From Liquidambar formosana (lineage: Eukaryota; Streptophyta; Magnoliopsida; Saxifragales; Altingiaceae), in the NCBI GenBank assembly GCA_039720395.1, contig JBBPBK010000093.1, positions 1 to 64,000 of the forward strand: 64,000 bases of DNA, read 5' to 3'. The translations under genes were made by a program, and so were the position numbers. This document shows, one piece after another, positions 36,068 to 47,364 of this stretch. Position 1 is the first letter of the stretch; every line of letters starts with the position of its first letter. The notes beneath the pieces were generated by a model. The model was not told the origin of the DNA. It saw only the letters and a program-made list of their open reading frames with translations, and ran no database searches.

Positions 36068-36738
36068 TGTTAGGATTATGCCCTAGAGCCAATCATAGAG
36101 ATGATTGTTTGGGGATTAGGAACAATCATTTGATTTCATTTATGTATGTCACATTTATTATTGATTTAATAAAAGGGCTTATTTAATTATGTTTATATGC
36201 ATTCTTTATATTTACATAATATGTCCATGGAGTTAGAGTTGAGAATATGGAATTACAAAGAGTTGTAATTTTGAGACTGTAGATATATCTCTATACTAAA
36301 CTCCTAAAGCATTCCTAGTTGAAGGTTCACTATGATGGACAATAATGGACCATAGGACTAGCACTTGTTAGGTTGACTCTATAGGAGGATAGCTGGTCTC
36401 AAGCTATTTGTGTGGAGACACTACAACCAACAGGTTGGTGCCTATTAATAGAATAGGTACACTGAATGTGACCAAAGATATGAGATAAACTGAATGGAGT
36501 TTTAACCTGCTTGTCAATCAGTTTCTCATTGTTATAGTGGTACAAGTAATCCTTAGACCTGAGACACCATAGTTGTCTTATGCATGTAGCTTTAGAAGTT
36601 TGATAACACTAAGTGCAAATCCTTATAGGGGTCTGCAAGGGTGTTCATTGGCCCTACTGCTATATGTATAAAGGCATGTGAGTGATCAACAAGGAATCCA
36701 TCACTCTCAGGAAAAAGAGAGAGAATGTCTCATATAGG
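36068..36738 (+). repeat. Copia-D 3' LTR, left part
   Basis: It starts TGTTAGGATTATGCCC after AGTGGGAGAT (36058-36067) and runs to GTCTCATATAGG, where the Gypsy-2 LTR begins. The rest lies beyond the window. Confidence 0.93.
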
Positions 36739-37443
36739 TGTCACACCCCATTTTTGTCACCTTAGCTAGGACATATCATTTCATGTAGGATTTTGAGTCC
36801 TTTTTGAGTCTAGTCTTTTGCATTGAGTTTCTATGGCATTGAATATCATGCGTATGAATTTTGAAGTGATTTGGAGTTCATCTCGATGGTCAATAAGAAC
36901 TTTTGTGACTTTAAGGGCATAATCGTCTTTTAAGCCGTATATTTTCCATTTGACTTTGGAATGGATCCCGAGTCATTCCCATGAGTTCATATGGTTATAT
37001 AGAGTCTATATATAGGTTCAATTTCATGAATTAATGGTTTAAGATCAATTCGGCTCGTAATGGTTCGGGTTGGCTAAAAGACCCTTTCTTGGTTTGCTCA
37101 AATTGACTCATAAGACCCAACCAATTTTCTCACATTTAACTTCAATTGGGCTTTATTTATGTCCTAAATATGTTTAGAAAGATCAATTTTCGATTGGGAA
37201 AGCATTCGGTTCGACCTTGTGTACAAACCCAACTTAGCGACGGTGAAGCACTATGGTTAACCACCTTTGTAAAACCTAACCATGCACCCATGGTTGAGGA
37301 TTTTTGTCCCAAAATACTTAAAAATGTGTTCCCCTTCGAAACACGGTCGTTTTGGCTTTTATTTCGTCAAAATCGGACTTAATTTGAGCATTTTAGGACT
37401 TCTACAGCAAGTGGGAGTCAAAACCGGAGAAAAAATAGAGGAC

Positions 37444-37525
37444 CCTCGGGTAACCGTCCAGGGCTGGATGATCAGCCGTCCAAGCCCAGACGGCTAACCG
37501 TCCAGGCCTAGTTGGTCACCCGAGG
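37444..37525. promoter_or_regulatory. GC-rich palindromic module in U3 of Gypsy-2
   Basis: It starts CCTCGGGTAACCGTCC and ends GGTCACCCGAGG, with internal inverted GGCTAACCGTCC-type units. It lies about 190 bp upstream of the TATA box, the same distance as in Gypsy-1. Related copies are at 48793-48874 and 61927-62008. Confidence 0.62.
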
Positions 37526-37711
37526 AGTCCTTCTTTAAGTCAACTTTTGACTCTTCTTTCCCTCTTTTAACGGTTTCCTCCGCCAAAACAACTTGTCTGA
37601 GCTTAGGAGTGTGTAGGTTTGAGTTGTTTGAGCACCAAGAGAGTCTCTAATAGCCCTAGGATCATTATTTAATGAATTAATCTTAGCCATTGGTTTAGGG
37701 GGTCAGTTCTC

Positions 37712-37719
37712 TATATAAA
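37712..37719 (+). promoter_or_regulatory. LTR TATA box, Gypsy-2
   Basis: TATATAAA followed by GGACATG; transcription is expected about 30 bp downstream. Confidence 0.7.
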
Positions 37720-39185
37720 GGACATGATATTCAGCACATAGGGGGAGGTGAATTGCACTTTACACTCAGAGAGAGAGGGAGCTACGAGTTTGGAGAGCTA
37801 CGAGTTTGGAGAACTAGAAGGACTTCAAGAGGAGGCTCTTCAACCCCAAGCAAACAAGGAAACAAGAGGTTTGAAGACAAGGAAGAGTCTACAAGAGGTA
37901 AGCATGTCTCTTTAATGCTGAACATGAATTTCTGCTTCTCCTTCTTCTCTTTCTTCTTCTTCTTCTAGGATAGTTATGGTGCATGCAATTGTTCTTCTTA
38001 TGGATGGAATTCAATGTTTATGTGATATTATATGAATGATTTTAGGATAGTTCATGGCTTTATATGCTTGATAATCCCTGGTTTGCTAGGGATTTGAAAG
38101 TATTACTCTTTTTATCCTCTTAAATCATGCATAGTTCACATGTTTAGGTTGCTGTGATTATTATCATGAATTGATGCTCCTGTTAGTTAGTATATGCTAT
38201 ATGAATGATATTCATGATAATTTGAGCATGTTTTAGAGCCGTTTCATAGGTTTTAATGCATAGTTGTGAGATTAGGGTTTCGATAACCCTGAAATCGCGT
38301 AGGTCTCATACAGCATGTTTAGCTTAGTTTTTTGGGTTGTTGCTCATCATAATCATTCTATATATGCTGCATATAGTTGAATCATGCTAGGTTTGCATTC
38401 ATGTTAGTGTGTCTTTCATAGGTTTTTATGCATGTTAGTTGAGTCATTGCATGTAGGATTGAGTTAGGGTCCTTAGTTATTCATTATTTTTGTTGTTTGC
38501 ATGATTAATGGATGATTTTAGGCCTAGTCAAGGTTCTGTCCAGATTTGCATATTGCTTTCTTTGCATGATTGTGTGCACTTGTAAGGGTGCAAACAGGTA
38601 CAATGCTTGTCCTATTGCAAATAGGGCTGCTATGGTCTGAAATGGCTAATGTTAGGAGCTTGTGCGCTCAGGTAAGTAGGGTTTGAAGGTGCCCCAATTC
38701 ACCTTTCTTTTTCTTTCTTTTCTCTTCTCCTTCCTAGGGTTACTTCTTAATACAAGCTTATGGTAATTATCAAAGGTTTCCTTCAATAATAAATTCTGGT
38801 TTTTATCAAAGTTTTCCTCTTGTGGAAGTTTTCAGTTTTGGATTAAATCAATGTATTTTCAAATGAGGAAACCTAGGGTTTTTACCATAGGTTTGTATTA
38901 GGTTGTAACCCTATTCTTTTCGAACTACGTGGACTTTGATCCATGTATTTCGTTGCATGGTACGTAGGCGCTCTTCGTGAGGCTCAAGTCCATTCTAGGA
39001 TCCAAGTATCCTAGGCTTTTCTTTTCTTTTCTTTTCTTTTCTTCTGTTTTGTTTTATTTGAGTGATTATGCATGAGATGATTGGATGAAATATATGATAT
39101 GCATGCTGCCTTGTGATGATATATGATGATATTTGAGTGGAAAAGATCTTAAGTTAGCCCAATTAAATTAAGAGACCAACTCGGG

Positions 39186-39230
39186 CGATGTGGGTGCCTA
39201 TGGGCTTTTGCCCAGAACCTTCCCACGTCG
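39186..39230 (+). promoter_or_regulatory. Gypsy-2 U5 stem-loop
   Basis: Outer stem CGATGTGGG/CCCACGTCG (one G-T pair), inner stem GGGC/GCCC with a TTTT loop. Compared with Gypsy-1 at 2690-2733, bases on both sides of the stems have changed together. Confidence 0.6.
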
Positions 39231-39441
39231 TAACTTAGCCCCCGAATCCAATTTTCTGGTTTCAAAGACTTTGCTTTTCCTTTAATGGAGTCATGTGGTT
39301 TTGAAAATAAAACATTTTTGTGGTTTTCCTCTTTTCCCTAAAAAATGAGGTGGCAACTCCTTTTCGTTTGTTGTCTTTCATCCATCCATAAAATCCTTTT
39401 CGCCAAATCCCTTGTGGGCCACTTTTCGTGGGTTCACAGTT

Positions 39442-39459
39442 TGGCGACTCCACTGGGGA
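39442..39459 (+). promoter_or_regulatory. Primer-binding site of Gypsy-2
   Basis: TGGCGACTCCACTGGGGA, three bases after the LTR end and identical to Gypsy-1. It is bracketed by complementary stretches: LTR 39154-39171 and leader 39478-39496. Confidence 0.86.
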
Positions 39460-40208
39460 TGTCGAGGGCTAGACTCATTTAATTTGATTGGGCTAAATTA
39501 ATTTCTTATTGATAATTAAAATCAATCACATTGCATCCGCTTGATTGTGTGCTTTCATTTATTGCATTGTGTGCGCTACTGTTGCATGATCACTCGATTG
39601 TCCCTCGATGTATCCTTGCCAACTGATAGCCTAGTTCGACCTTGGTTTTCCTGATTCCATGTGTTGGGCGAAGCTATCAAACCTTTCTTGCCAAGTACCC
39701 TTGGGCTTGCCCTTAGGTATATTAAATGGATCAATCACGTACTGCTGGACCCACGCGACATTCCTGATGTCACATGTGGTTAGGTATAAAGATTGGTACA
39801 AGCAAAGTTGAGGACCCTAGCCTACCCTCTTAAAAGAAAGAATTGCATGTAATGGGCCTTCTAGGACACCGTTGGATCACCTATATGCACACACATTGTT
39901 GTGATGATATGCTGCCGTGTTTGCGATGTGTTGCCATGCTTTGTTGATTGAGTAGGTAATTAAAGGAAACTTTACATCCTACATCCTTAATACGTACCCT
40001 TCCCTATGACCCCCGCAAAGGTAATTGGTTAAGAGAACTAATTAAGGGTGTATGTTGTAAAGATTTTGAGATAATTATAGAAGCTTAGGATGGACCCTTA
40101 GGCTGAAAAATTGAGTATTTGCCCTATGTTAGAGGGAGAGACGTGTTGGCTTGGATCCGCAATCAACAAGGGCGCCTAGTCAGTGCTGATTCCATCACTG
40201 AGTCGGAT
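39460..40208 (+). other. Gypsy-2 leader
   Basis: No gene supported. The first 350 bp match the Gypsy-1 leader. An open frame continues from 40119 into gag without an ATG, so 40209 is preferred as the start. No extra ORF upstream of gag, as found in some Ogre elements, is visible. Confidence 0.65.
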
Positions 40209-43200
40209 ATGGCTAAAGAAAGAACTAGCAACCGGGGTTTCAACCTTGAGGCCGCTTTGAAAGCTATCATGGAAAAGCTTGATCATACTACCCAGGTATC
40301 CGAGACTGCACTCAAGTTAGCTCAAGACCTTCAACAGAAGAACTCTGAACCTGAATCTAGGGCCCGTGCCACTGATAACAATCAAGGATCCAATGATTCT
40401 GAATCCGCTGAGGAACCATTAGGAGAAGGGGGAGAACTACCCAAGACCAAAGAAGGGGAAACCAAAGCCACATCAAGGGAGAGCTCAACCGTCCTGGCAA
40501 ACAAGGTCGAGGCCCTAGAACGAACTCTGAAGGGAATCCACAGGTCTGATGATATGGTGGACATCCGCACTTTGTCCTTGTTCCCAAAGGCTCGCATCCC
40601 GCTACAATTCAAGATGCCGGAGTTGGAAAAATTCGATGGGATTGGCTGTCCTAAAACCCACCTCAAAATGTATGTGCGAGCTATGCACCCTCGAGGGGCG
40701 AACGATGAGTTATTGGCTCAAATGTTTCATGAGTCATTAGCGAGTTCCGCCTTGAAATGGTTTTTGTCATTAGAGGAGAATAGAACCAAGACTTGGGAGG
40801 ATGTGTGCAATGCATTCACAGACCATTACAAGTATAACACTGAAGTGGATGCCACGCGAAGGGACTTGGAAACCACTAAGCAAGGGGTTAACGAGACTTT
40901 CTCCGCCTTCATCACTAGGTGGAGACAAAAGGCTTCCAAAATGACAGACAGACCGAATGAGGAAGAACAGATTCAGTTGGTAGTGAAGAACTTGCTGCTC
41001 GTATATCACAAGCATCTCTTTGCTCACTACTTTCCGAACTTCAAGGCTCTTGTTGGGGCTGGCACACAAGTTGAAGATGCAATCGCCGATGGAACAATCA
41101 AAACGGAGGAAATCCAAAGGAGTCGAAGGACAAACTTCGGAGGAAAACCCAATGCTGAGGTCAATACCATTACCCAACCCACTCGCCCTTTCTCCCTAAA
41201 TGACTCCACCTCACCTCGCCAATTCACCAAGCTATACATGCCACTCGAAAGAGTCTTTGAAAAGCTGAGAAGCCGTGACCTCCTGAAACCCCTCGACCCA
41301 AGGCCTCCACCAAACCCATTGCCCAAGAACTACAATGAAAATGAATATTGCAAGTTCCACCAAGCCAAATGCCATCTAACCAACCGTTGTTAGCGCCTCC
41401 GCCATGAAATCTAAGATTTGCTCGACAAACAGATCATTTCACCACCCACCGCACCAAATCGCCCAAATGTCACTCGAAATCCCCTCCCCACTCACAATGT
41501 GCCTCTTCCCAACAACATAAATGCCATCGAGCTTGGCTCGTCCCAATCCTGTCAAACCATAAGGCAATACACACCGCTTCCCATGACCTTGACTCAAGTT
41601 TTCCACCAATGTTGTGATAAAGGGCTCATATTGCCATGCCATTCAAAGCCGAGGCCTTCGACTCCTCACCAATTCTGTTTGTACCATCAGGCGCCCGGAC
41701 ATGATACAGAAGACTGTGTTATACTAAAAAAGGTAGTTCAAGACCTTATTGATCAAAAGGTTTTGGTATTGCCAAAGAAGTCCATGCAGCGACAATTGAA
41801 AGAAAGGTTCGAGGCAGGAGATCCTAAAGTGGGTTTGTTGGGAGAGTCGTCCGGAAAGTTTGATTACTATGTACTCTACCCCGACCCCATCCCTGATGAG
41901 CCTATAATCCCCACAGGTTGGGATGAGTTACCAGAGGAAGTCCAAGTGGAAGAGATCAACACAATCACATGGGATGACCTCATGGGTGATGTAGGTGAGA
42001 TTGATGATATGTGGATGAGCGATGACGAAGTGGAGCACATAACTAGAGGGGGTCGCCATTTCAAGCCTCCGCACTTAGAATCTGACAACCCATTGGGGGA
42101 CTTGGAAGGTAATCGCCACCTCGACCTACAAGATGAAGAGGACGAAGTGCTTAGGCAATTGAGAAAGACTAATGCCAACATCACTATATGGGGTTTGCTC
42201 ATGGCCTCTTACAAGCACAGGCAGACAATCTTGAAGTTGCTTAACCAGATACAGGTTCCCGTTGACACATCTCCAGAAAATTTGGTGAACTTGGTGAATC
42301 CAACCTCAAAGAACTCAACCATTGTGTTCTCAGAAGCAGACCTACCGAAAAGTGGACCTAGCCATTCACAAGCCATGTACATCACTGTCGACACCATGGG
42401 AAAGAGGGTTCCGACAGTCCTGATCGACAATGGTTCCGCTCTTAATGTGTGCCCTCTCAGAACTGCCACCGTTTTGGGGTTGGATCCAACAGACTTCGTG
42501 CCATCTGGGCAAACAGTGAGAGCCTATGATAACACCCGTAGAGAGGTGATTGGAGTGGTTACTTTGCCGCTGATTATGGGGCCTACAGAATTCAGAGTGG
42601 AGTTCCAAGTGCTGGATGTCCCATCGTGCTTCAATCTCTTATTGGGGAGACCTTGGATTCATCCTACAGGGGCTGTCCCTTCTTCATTGCACCAAAAAGT
42701 CAAGTTCCCTTATGAAAAGGCCATCGTCACACTCCAAGGTGATTATGACTTGAAGTCGTCGGGGGTACCCATTTGCGTGATCAAGCCCGAGCCCGTTGGA
42801 GCACCATTGTCTGGGTTCGAGTATGTTCAATGCATAGAGAAAGAGCCAGAACAGAGAGAGTTGATACCTCTCGACTTTTGCCCTCATGGCAATTTGCATG
42901 TGGGGAACATAATGAAGAAAATGAGTTTCTTCCTAGGCATGGGACTAGGACGCCGTCAGCAAGGCATACCGGTTTCCGTTCAGAGCCGCATTGTCACCTA
43001 TACCTTCAGATTGGGGTATGAGCCTTCCAAAAAGGACCATATGGAGATGTTGCAGAGAAGCAGAGAAAGGGTCAAAGCAAAAGCAGAAGGAAGGGCGCCA
43101 GATATCCGAATCTCGCCATACCGACCTACCTTGAATGGTTACTTTGTTAAGGAGGGGGAGGACTTTCTATTATGTGGATTCCCCGAACCATCCATTGACA

Positions 43201-43517
43201 AAGCAACCAAGGCGAGAGTTCCGGGGTTTGAAATATTCTTCACTGAGTGGTATCCCATCACTGCTACAATGGTTGATGATGAAGCGATCGATGATGACTA
43301 TTGGGAAGAGAAGAGTGAGGACTGGGCAGAACAGATGGATTCGGAAGCCATAGTTACAATGTTTCAAGATACAGTTCTTGCTGTGGAGGAATCGGATCTC
43401 GAGTGTTCTTCAATTCACCATGCAGCCGTGCTGCTCCTTAATTGGTATCTTGAAGAGGGTACCATTGCAGAAGTTCTTAAGGGCGAGGATCTCGACTTAC
43501 CTGATAGTAGTTTGTAG
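40209..43517 (+). pseudogene. Gypsy-2 gag-protease polyprotein (two in-frame stops)
   Basis: From ATG 40209 (MAKERTSNRGFNLEAAL) the frame has a gag core (LEKFDGIGCPKTHLKMYVR to GAGTQVEDAIADG) and a first zinc-knuckle-like CKFHQAKCHLTNRC. Stops follow at 41391-41393 (TAG) and 41412-41414 (TAA), both one transition from Gln codons; Gypsy-1 still has Gln (HEIQDL) at the second. A second CX2HX4HX4C (CLYHQAPGHDTEDC) comes near 41670-41712, then aspartic protease LIDNGSALNV (Asp codon 42426-42428) and LLLGRPWIH, then a G-patch-like stretch (FFLGMGLGRRQQGIP). The frame ends at TAG 43515-43517. There is no frameshift over 3.3 kb. Protease would process the polyprotein in particles. Confidence 0.92.
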
Positions 43518-43682
43518 GTTCCTTAGTAGCTTGTCTTAGCTTTCCCTTCAAATAAAGTGTGTCCGCCTAGCCCACCTTGTGGAGTTAGGAGTCGTTCCCT
43601 AGTTGTGGCACATGTGTTTTCTTTTCTTTGTTTTGTTTTGTTAGTTCAGTCAATAAAGTGTGTTTCTTTTCATTATTTGCAG
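43518..43682 (+). other. Gap between gag-pro and pol; possible intron
   Basis: The gag-pro and pol frames differ by one and are separated here. The 3' end carries a T-rich tract and TTATTTGCAG (ending 43682), an acceptor-like site. I found no donor that restores the frame cleanly. Ogre-type Tat elements splice an intron at this position, so the idea is reasonable but unproven. Confidence 0.4.
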
Positions 43683-43683
43683 T

Positions 43684-46600
43684 GTTTCCTTTCTCTCTTC
43701 TATGGATATCTATGGCATGGATATAGATCCTAGGAATGACGTCCCCCCGCAGCTCGTCGAGCAAAGGAAAAGGGGCGTTACCGAACCTAACATGGATGAA
43801 TTGGAATCAATCAATCTAGGGACAGATGAATTGTCAAGGATAATTAAAATTGGGATAACTCTCTCGCCTGCTGAAAAAGAAAAATTGATAATACTTCTAA
43901 AAGCCAATGTAGAGGCCTTCGCATAGTCTTATGAGGATATGCCTGGTATTGATCCAGATATTGTGCAACATTACATCCCCACTAATCCCACTAAAAAGCC
44001 TATAAAGCAAAAATTAAGAAGATTAAAACCAGAATGGGCTTTGAAAGTAAAAGAAGAGGTAACTAAACAATTAGATGCCGGGTTTCTCCAAGTTGTGGAG
44101 TACCCTAAATGGCTGTCCAACATAGTGCCTGTGCCTAAAAAAGATGGGAAAGTGCGAATGTGTGTTGACTTCCGCGACCTTAATGCTGCGAGCCCAAAGG
44201 ATGATTTCCCTCTACCGCATATCGATGTATTGGTGGACAGTACGGCAGGCCATGCTCTTCTCTCCTTCATGGATGGGTTCTCCGGTTACAACCAGATAAA
44301 GATGGCGCCTCGAGACATGGAAAAGATGGCTTTTATCACGTAGTGGGGCACGTATTGCTACAAGGTAATGCCTTTTGGCTTGAGAAATGCTAGGGCTACT
44401 TACCAAAGAGCTGCTACGACCCTATTGCATGATATGATTCATAAAGAAGTAGAGGTGTATGTGGACGACATGATAGTCAAGTCCGTAGACCGAGAAGGAC
44501 ATTTCGTGGCATTGGAGAAATTCCTAGAACGGGCAAAGAAGTACAACCTCCAACTAAATCCTCAAAAGTGTGCCTTCGGAGTCACCGCAGGGAAGCTGTT
44601 GGGTTTCATGATCACTCAGAGGGGAATTGAAGTTGATCCAGGGAAGATAAAAGCTATCACGGAGATGGAGCCACCAAGAACGGAAAAGCAGATCCGGGGT
44701 TTTCTGGGGAGAGTTCAATACCTAAGTCGTTTTATTGCCAATCTGACCATGGTATGTGAGCCAATTTTCAAGCTACTTAAAAAGGGCGTTTCCAAGGAAT
44801 GGAATGAGGATTGTCAAGTAGCCTTTGAGACCATTAAAAGGTATCTGAGCAACCCCCCAATCTTGGTTCCCCCGCGGCAGGGTGAACCATTACTGTTATA
44901 TTTAACAGTTACCGAAACTGCGACGGGAGCCATGTTAGCTCAATACCTTGAAGGGTCGAAAAAGGAAAATGCCATCTACTACTTGAGCAAGAAAATGACA
45001 GATTATGAAGTAAAGTACAATGCGCTAGAAAAGGCTTGCGTAGCATTGGTATGGGCTACCTAGAAACTCCGTCATTATATGATGTCTTTCGAAGTCCTGT
45101 TGTTAAGTCGACTAGATCCTTTGAAGTATTTGCTAGAAAAACCAGTCCTATCATACAGGACCGCTCGTTGGTCGCTTCTTCTCAATGAATTCGACATAAA
45201 GTACCTGGCGCAGAAGTCCGTCAAAGGAAGTGTCATTGCAGACCATTTGGTAAGCTGCCCTGTGTCATCATCAACCCAATTCAATGACGAGTTCCTCGAC
45301 GAAGATATCTTGGAAATCAAGAAGAGGGTTTGGAAAGTCTACTTTGACGGAGCTGCAAACAGAAGAGGTTATGGCATAGGAGTGCTACTAGTCTCGCCCG
45401 AGGAAGCTTTCACGCCTTTAGCAGTCAAATTAGGGTTCGAAGCCACCAACAACATAGCAGAGTATGAGGCTTGCATCCTAGCATTGGAAGCTGCGTTAGA
45501 ATTGGGGATAAAAGAACTAGAGGTGTTCGGAGATTCAGCATTGATCATCTGTCAGATAAAAGGGGAGTGGAAAACTCGCGATGAGAAGCTGTTGCCCTAT
45601 CATGCCTATTTGGAAGCACTGACTAAAGAGTTCTCGGAGATCGAGTTCAATTACCTGTCGAGAAACAAGAATCAGTTCGCTGATGCCTTAGCAACTCTAG
45701 CGTCAATGGTGGAAATACCAGAAGGAGGAAGCGTGAAACCGCTCGTGATCGAATGCAGAGAGAAACCTGTTTATTGCTGTTCCATTCGAGAAGGAGAGGT
45801 AATAGATAACCACCCTTGGTTTTATGACATAAGAAGGCTCATCGAGGAAAGAGAATATCCGGAAGAAGCATCTCGCGTGGATAGGTGAACACTGAGGAGA
45901 TTGGCAAGCCATTATGTGGTATGCGGAGGAAAACTGTATCGGAGGTCTTACGACGGAATCCACTTGCTGTGTGTTACGGAGGAAGAGGCCAGAAAACTCA
46001 TCGAGGAAATCCATAGAGGAGTGGGGGCTCCGCATATGAATGGATACATGTTGGCTAAGAAGATCATGAGACTAGGGTATTACTGGTCTACAATGGAAAG
46101 GGATTGCTATGCCCACGTCAAGAAGTGCCATAAGTGTCAACTCTTTGCCAACGGACAACACTTGCCCTCCATGCCCTTAACAAGCATGTCAACTCCATGG
46201 CCGTTTGCAGTATGGGGAATAGATATCATCGGACAGATTAAGCCGAAGGCATCCAATGGTCATGAATACATTTTGGTAGCCATCGATTACTTTACCAAGT
46301 GGGTGGAAGCAGCTTCCTTCAAAGTTTTGAATGCTAAAAAGGTGGCGCAGTTCATACAGCTCAACATTATCTACCGATATGGGGTACCACATGAGGTCAT
46401 TTTAGATAACGGTCAGCATTTCCAGAAGGAAACCAAAGAACTCTTGCAGAAGTACAAGATCGTTCATCACTTGTCATCCCCGTATCGTCCACAGACAAAC
46501 GGCGGAGTGGAAGCCGCCAACAAGAACATCAAGAAGATATTACAGAAAATGGCTGACACGTACACTGATTGGCATGAGAAACTACCATTGGCATTATGGG

Positions 46601-47061
46601 GGTACAGAACGTCAGTCAGATCGTCAACAGGGGCTACGCCGTATGCGCTAGTGTATGGGATGGAGGCTGTTTTGCCAGTGGAATTGGAAGTTCCTTCGTT
46701 AAGGGTTGTAGTGGAAAGTCAACTAGCAGAGGTGGACTGGATCAAAAGTCGTTATGATGAGTTGGCATTGCTAGATGAAAGGCGATTGAGGGCTCTCTAC
46801 CATGTGCAAGGGTACCAGAGAAGAGTCGCAAGGGCGTTCAACAAACATGTCAAAGATAGAGGCTTGAAGAAAGGGGATTTAGTGTTGAAAGAGATCCGAG
46901 CTCCAATTTTCGACCCACGATGAAAGTTCAAACCGAGTTGGGGTGGATCGTACGTCATCAAGGAGATATTGCCAGCAAGGGCTGTTCGACTTATGGATTT
47001 GGATGGGATCGAGTTCGCTCGTCCTACCAATTTGGATCAATTAAAGAAGTATTATGTATAA
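43684..47061 (+). pseudogene. Gypsy-2 RT, RNase H, second RNase H and integrase (five in-frame stops)
   Basis: One frame throughout. RT: KLRRLKPEWALKVKEEV, VDFRDLNAASPKDDFPLP, SFMDGFSGYNQI, MPFGLRNARATYQR, catalytic YVDD (44458-44469). Native RNase H follows (YLTVTETATGAMLAQY to GSVIADHL, about 44.88-45.25 kb). A second, acquired-type RNase H follows (KVYFDGAANRRGYGIGVLL, NNIAEYEACILALE, FGDSALIICQIKGEW; 45.33-45.71 kb), the mark of the Tat lineage. Integrase has an HHCC finger (HMNGYMLAKK to CHKCQ) and core Asp 46222-46224, Asp 46405-46407 and Glu 46510-46512. After the last stop the C-terminus continues as KFKPSWGGSYVIKEILPARA to KKYYV. Stops at 43924, 44341, 45061, 45886 and 46921 are mostly one transition from Trp, Gln or Arg codons. 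No frameshift. Confidence 0.93.
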
Positions 47062-47063
47062 AG

Positions 47064-47110
47064 CCTGCTAAGTTGAAAACCTGTAAAGGCGGCCTAGGCA
47101 AAAGTTAAGG
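47064..47110 (+). promoter_or_regulatory. GNRA-hairpin module directly after integrase
   Basis: CCT-GTAA-AGG mini-hairpin at 47080-47089 within the conserved block CCTGCTAAGTTGAAAAC and GGCCTAGGCAAAAG. It starts three bases after the pol stop. Three copies persist in Gypsy-1. A purine-rich run (47140-47182) and GATACGTAGGCAGCCC follow, as in Gypsy-1. Confidence 0.6.
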
Positions 47111-47364
47111 CATTTGAACTACGAGGACCTGATTCCCCAAAAAGAAAAAAAAAGGAAAAAAAGAAGAAAAAGAAAAAGAAAACAGGGATACGTAGGCAGC
47201 CCATAAAGTTACATTGGGTGCGGTCCAATCAACACAATCAAAAAATCTCGAAAGTAGATTATTATTGGCAATTCATTTGAAACTAATTGTTTGACATAAC
47301 AATTTATTGGTGTTAAGTAAAAAAGAACTATCGACATGCCATAGATATGCTATTCCTTGAGTCT

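Larger units (their letters stand above)
28058..36738 (+). mobile_element. Copia-D: non-autonomous copia element, right LTR split by Gypsy-2
   Basis: It has a 5' LTR (28058-29718), PBS (29720-29731), leader (29732-33159), decayed gag-pol (33160-36053), polypurine tract (36058-36067) and 3' LTR from 36068, cut by Gypsy-2 at 36738. It is inserted in LTR fragment C. It is a sister copy of Copia-B with the same dead coding region but an intact left end. Confidence 0.94.
36739..39438 (+). repeat. Gypsy-2 5' LTR (2700 bp)
   Basis: It begins TGTCACACCCC and ends GGTTCACA. It shares the termini and the R/U5 landmarks of Gypsy-1 but is diverged elsewhere. GC-rich palindromic module 37444-37525; TATA box TATATAAA at 37712-37719; stem-loops at 38925-38967 and 39186-39230; and a CTTTT microsatellite near 39016-39045. 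Confidence 0.95.
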
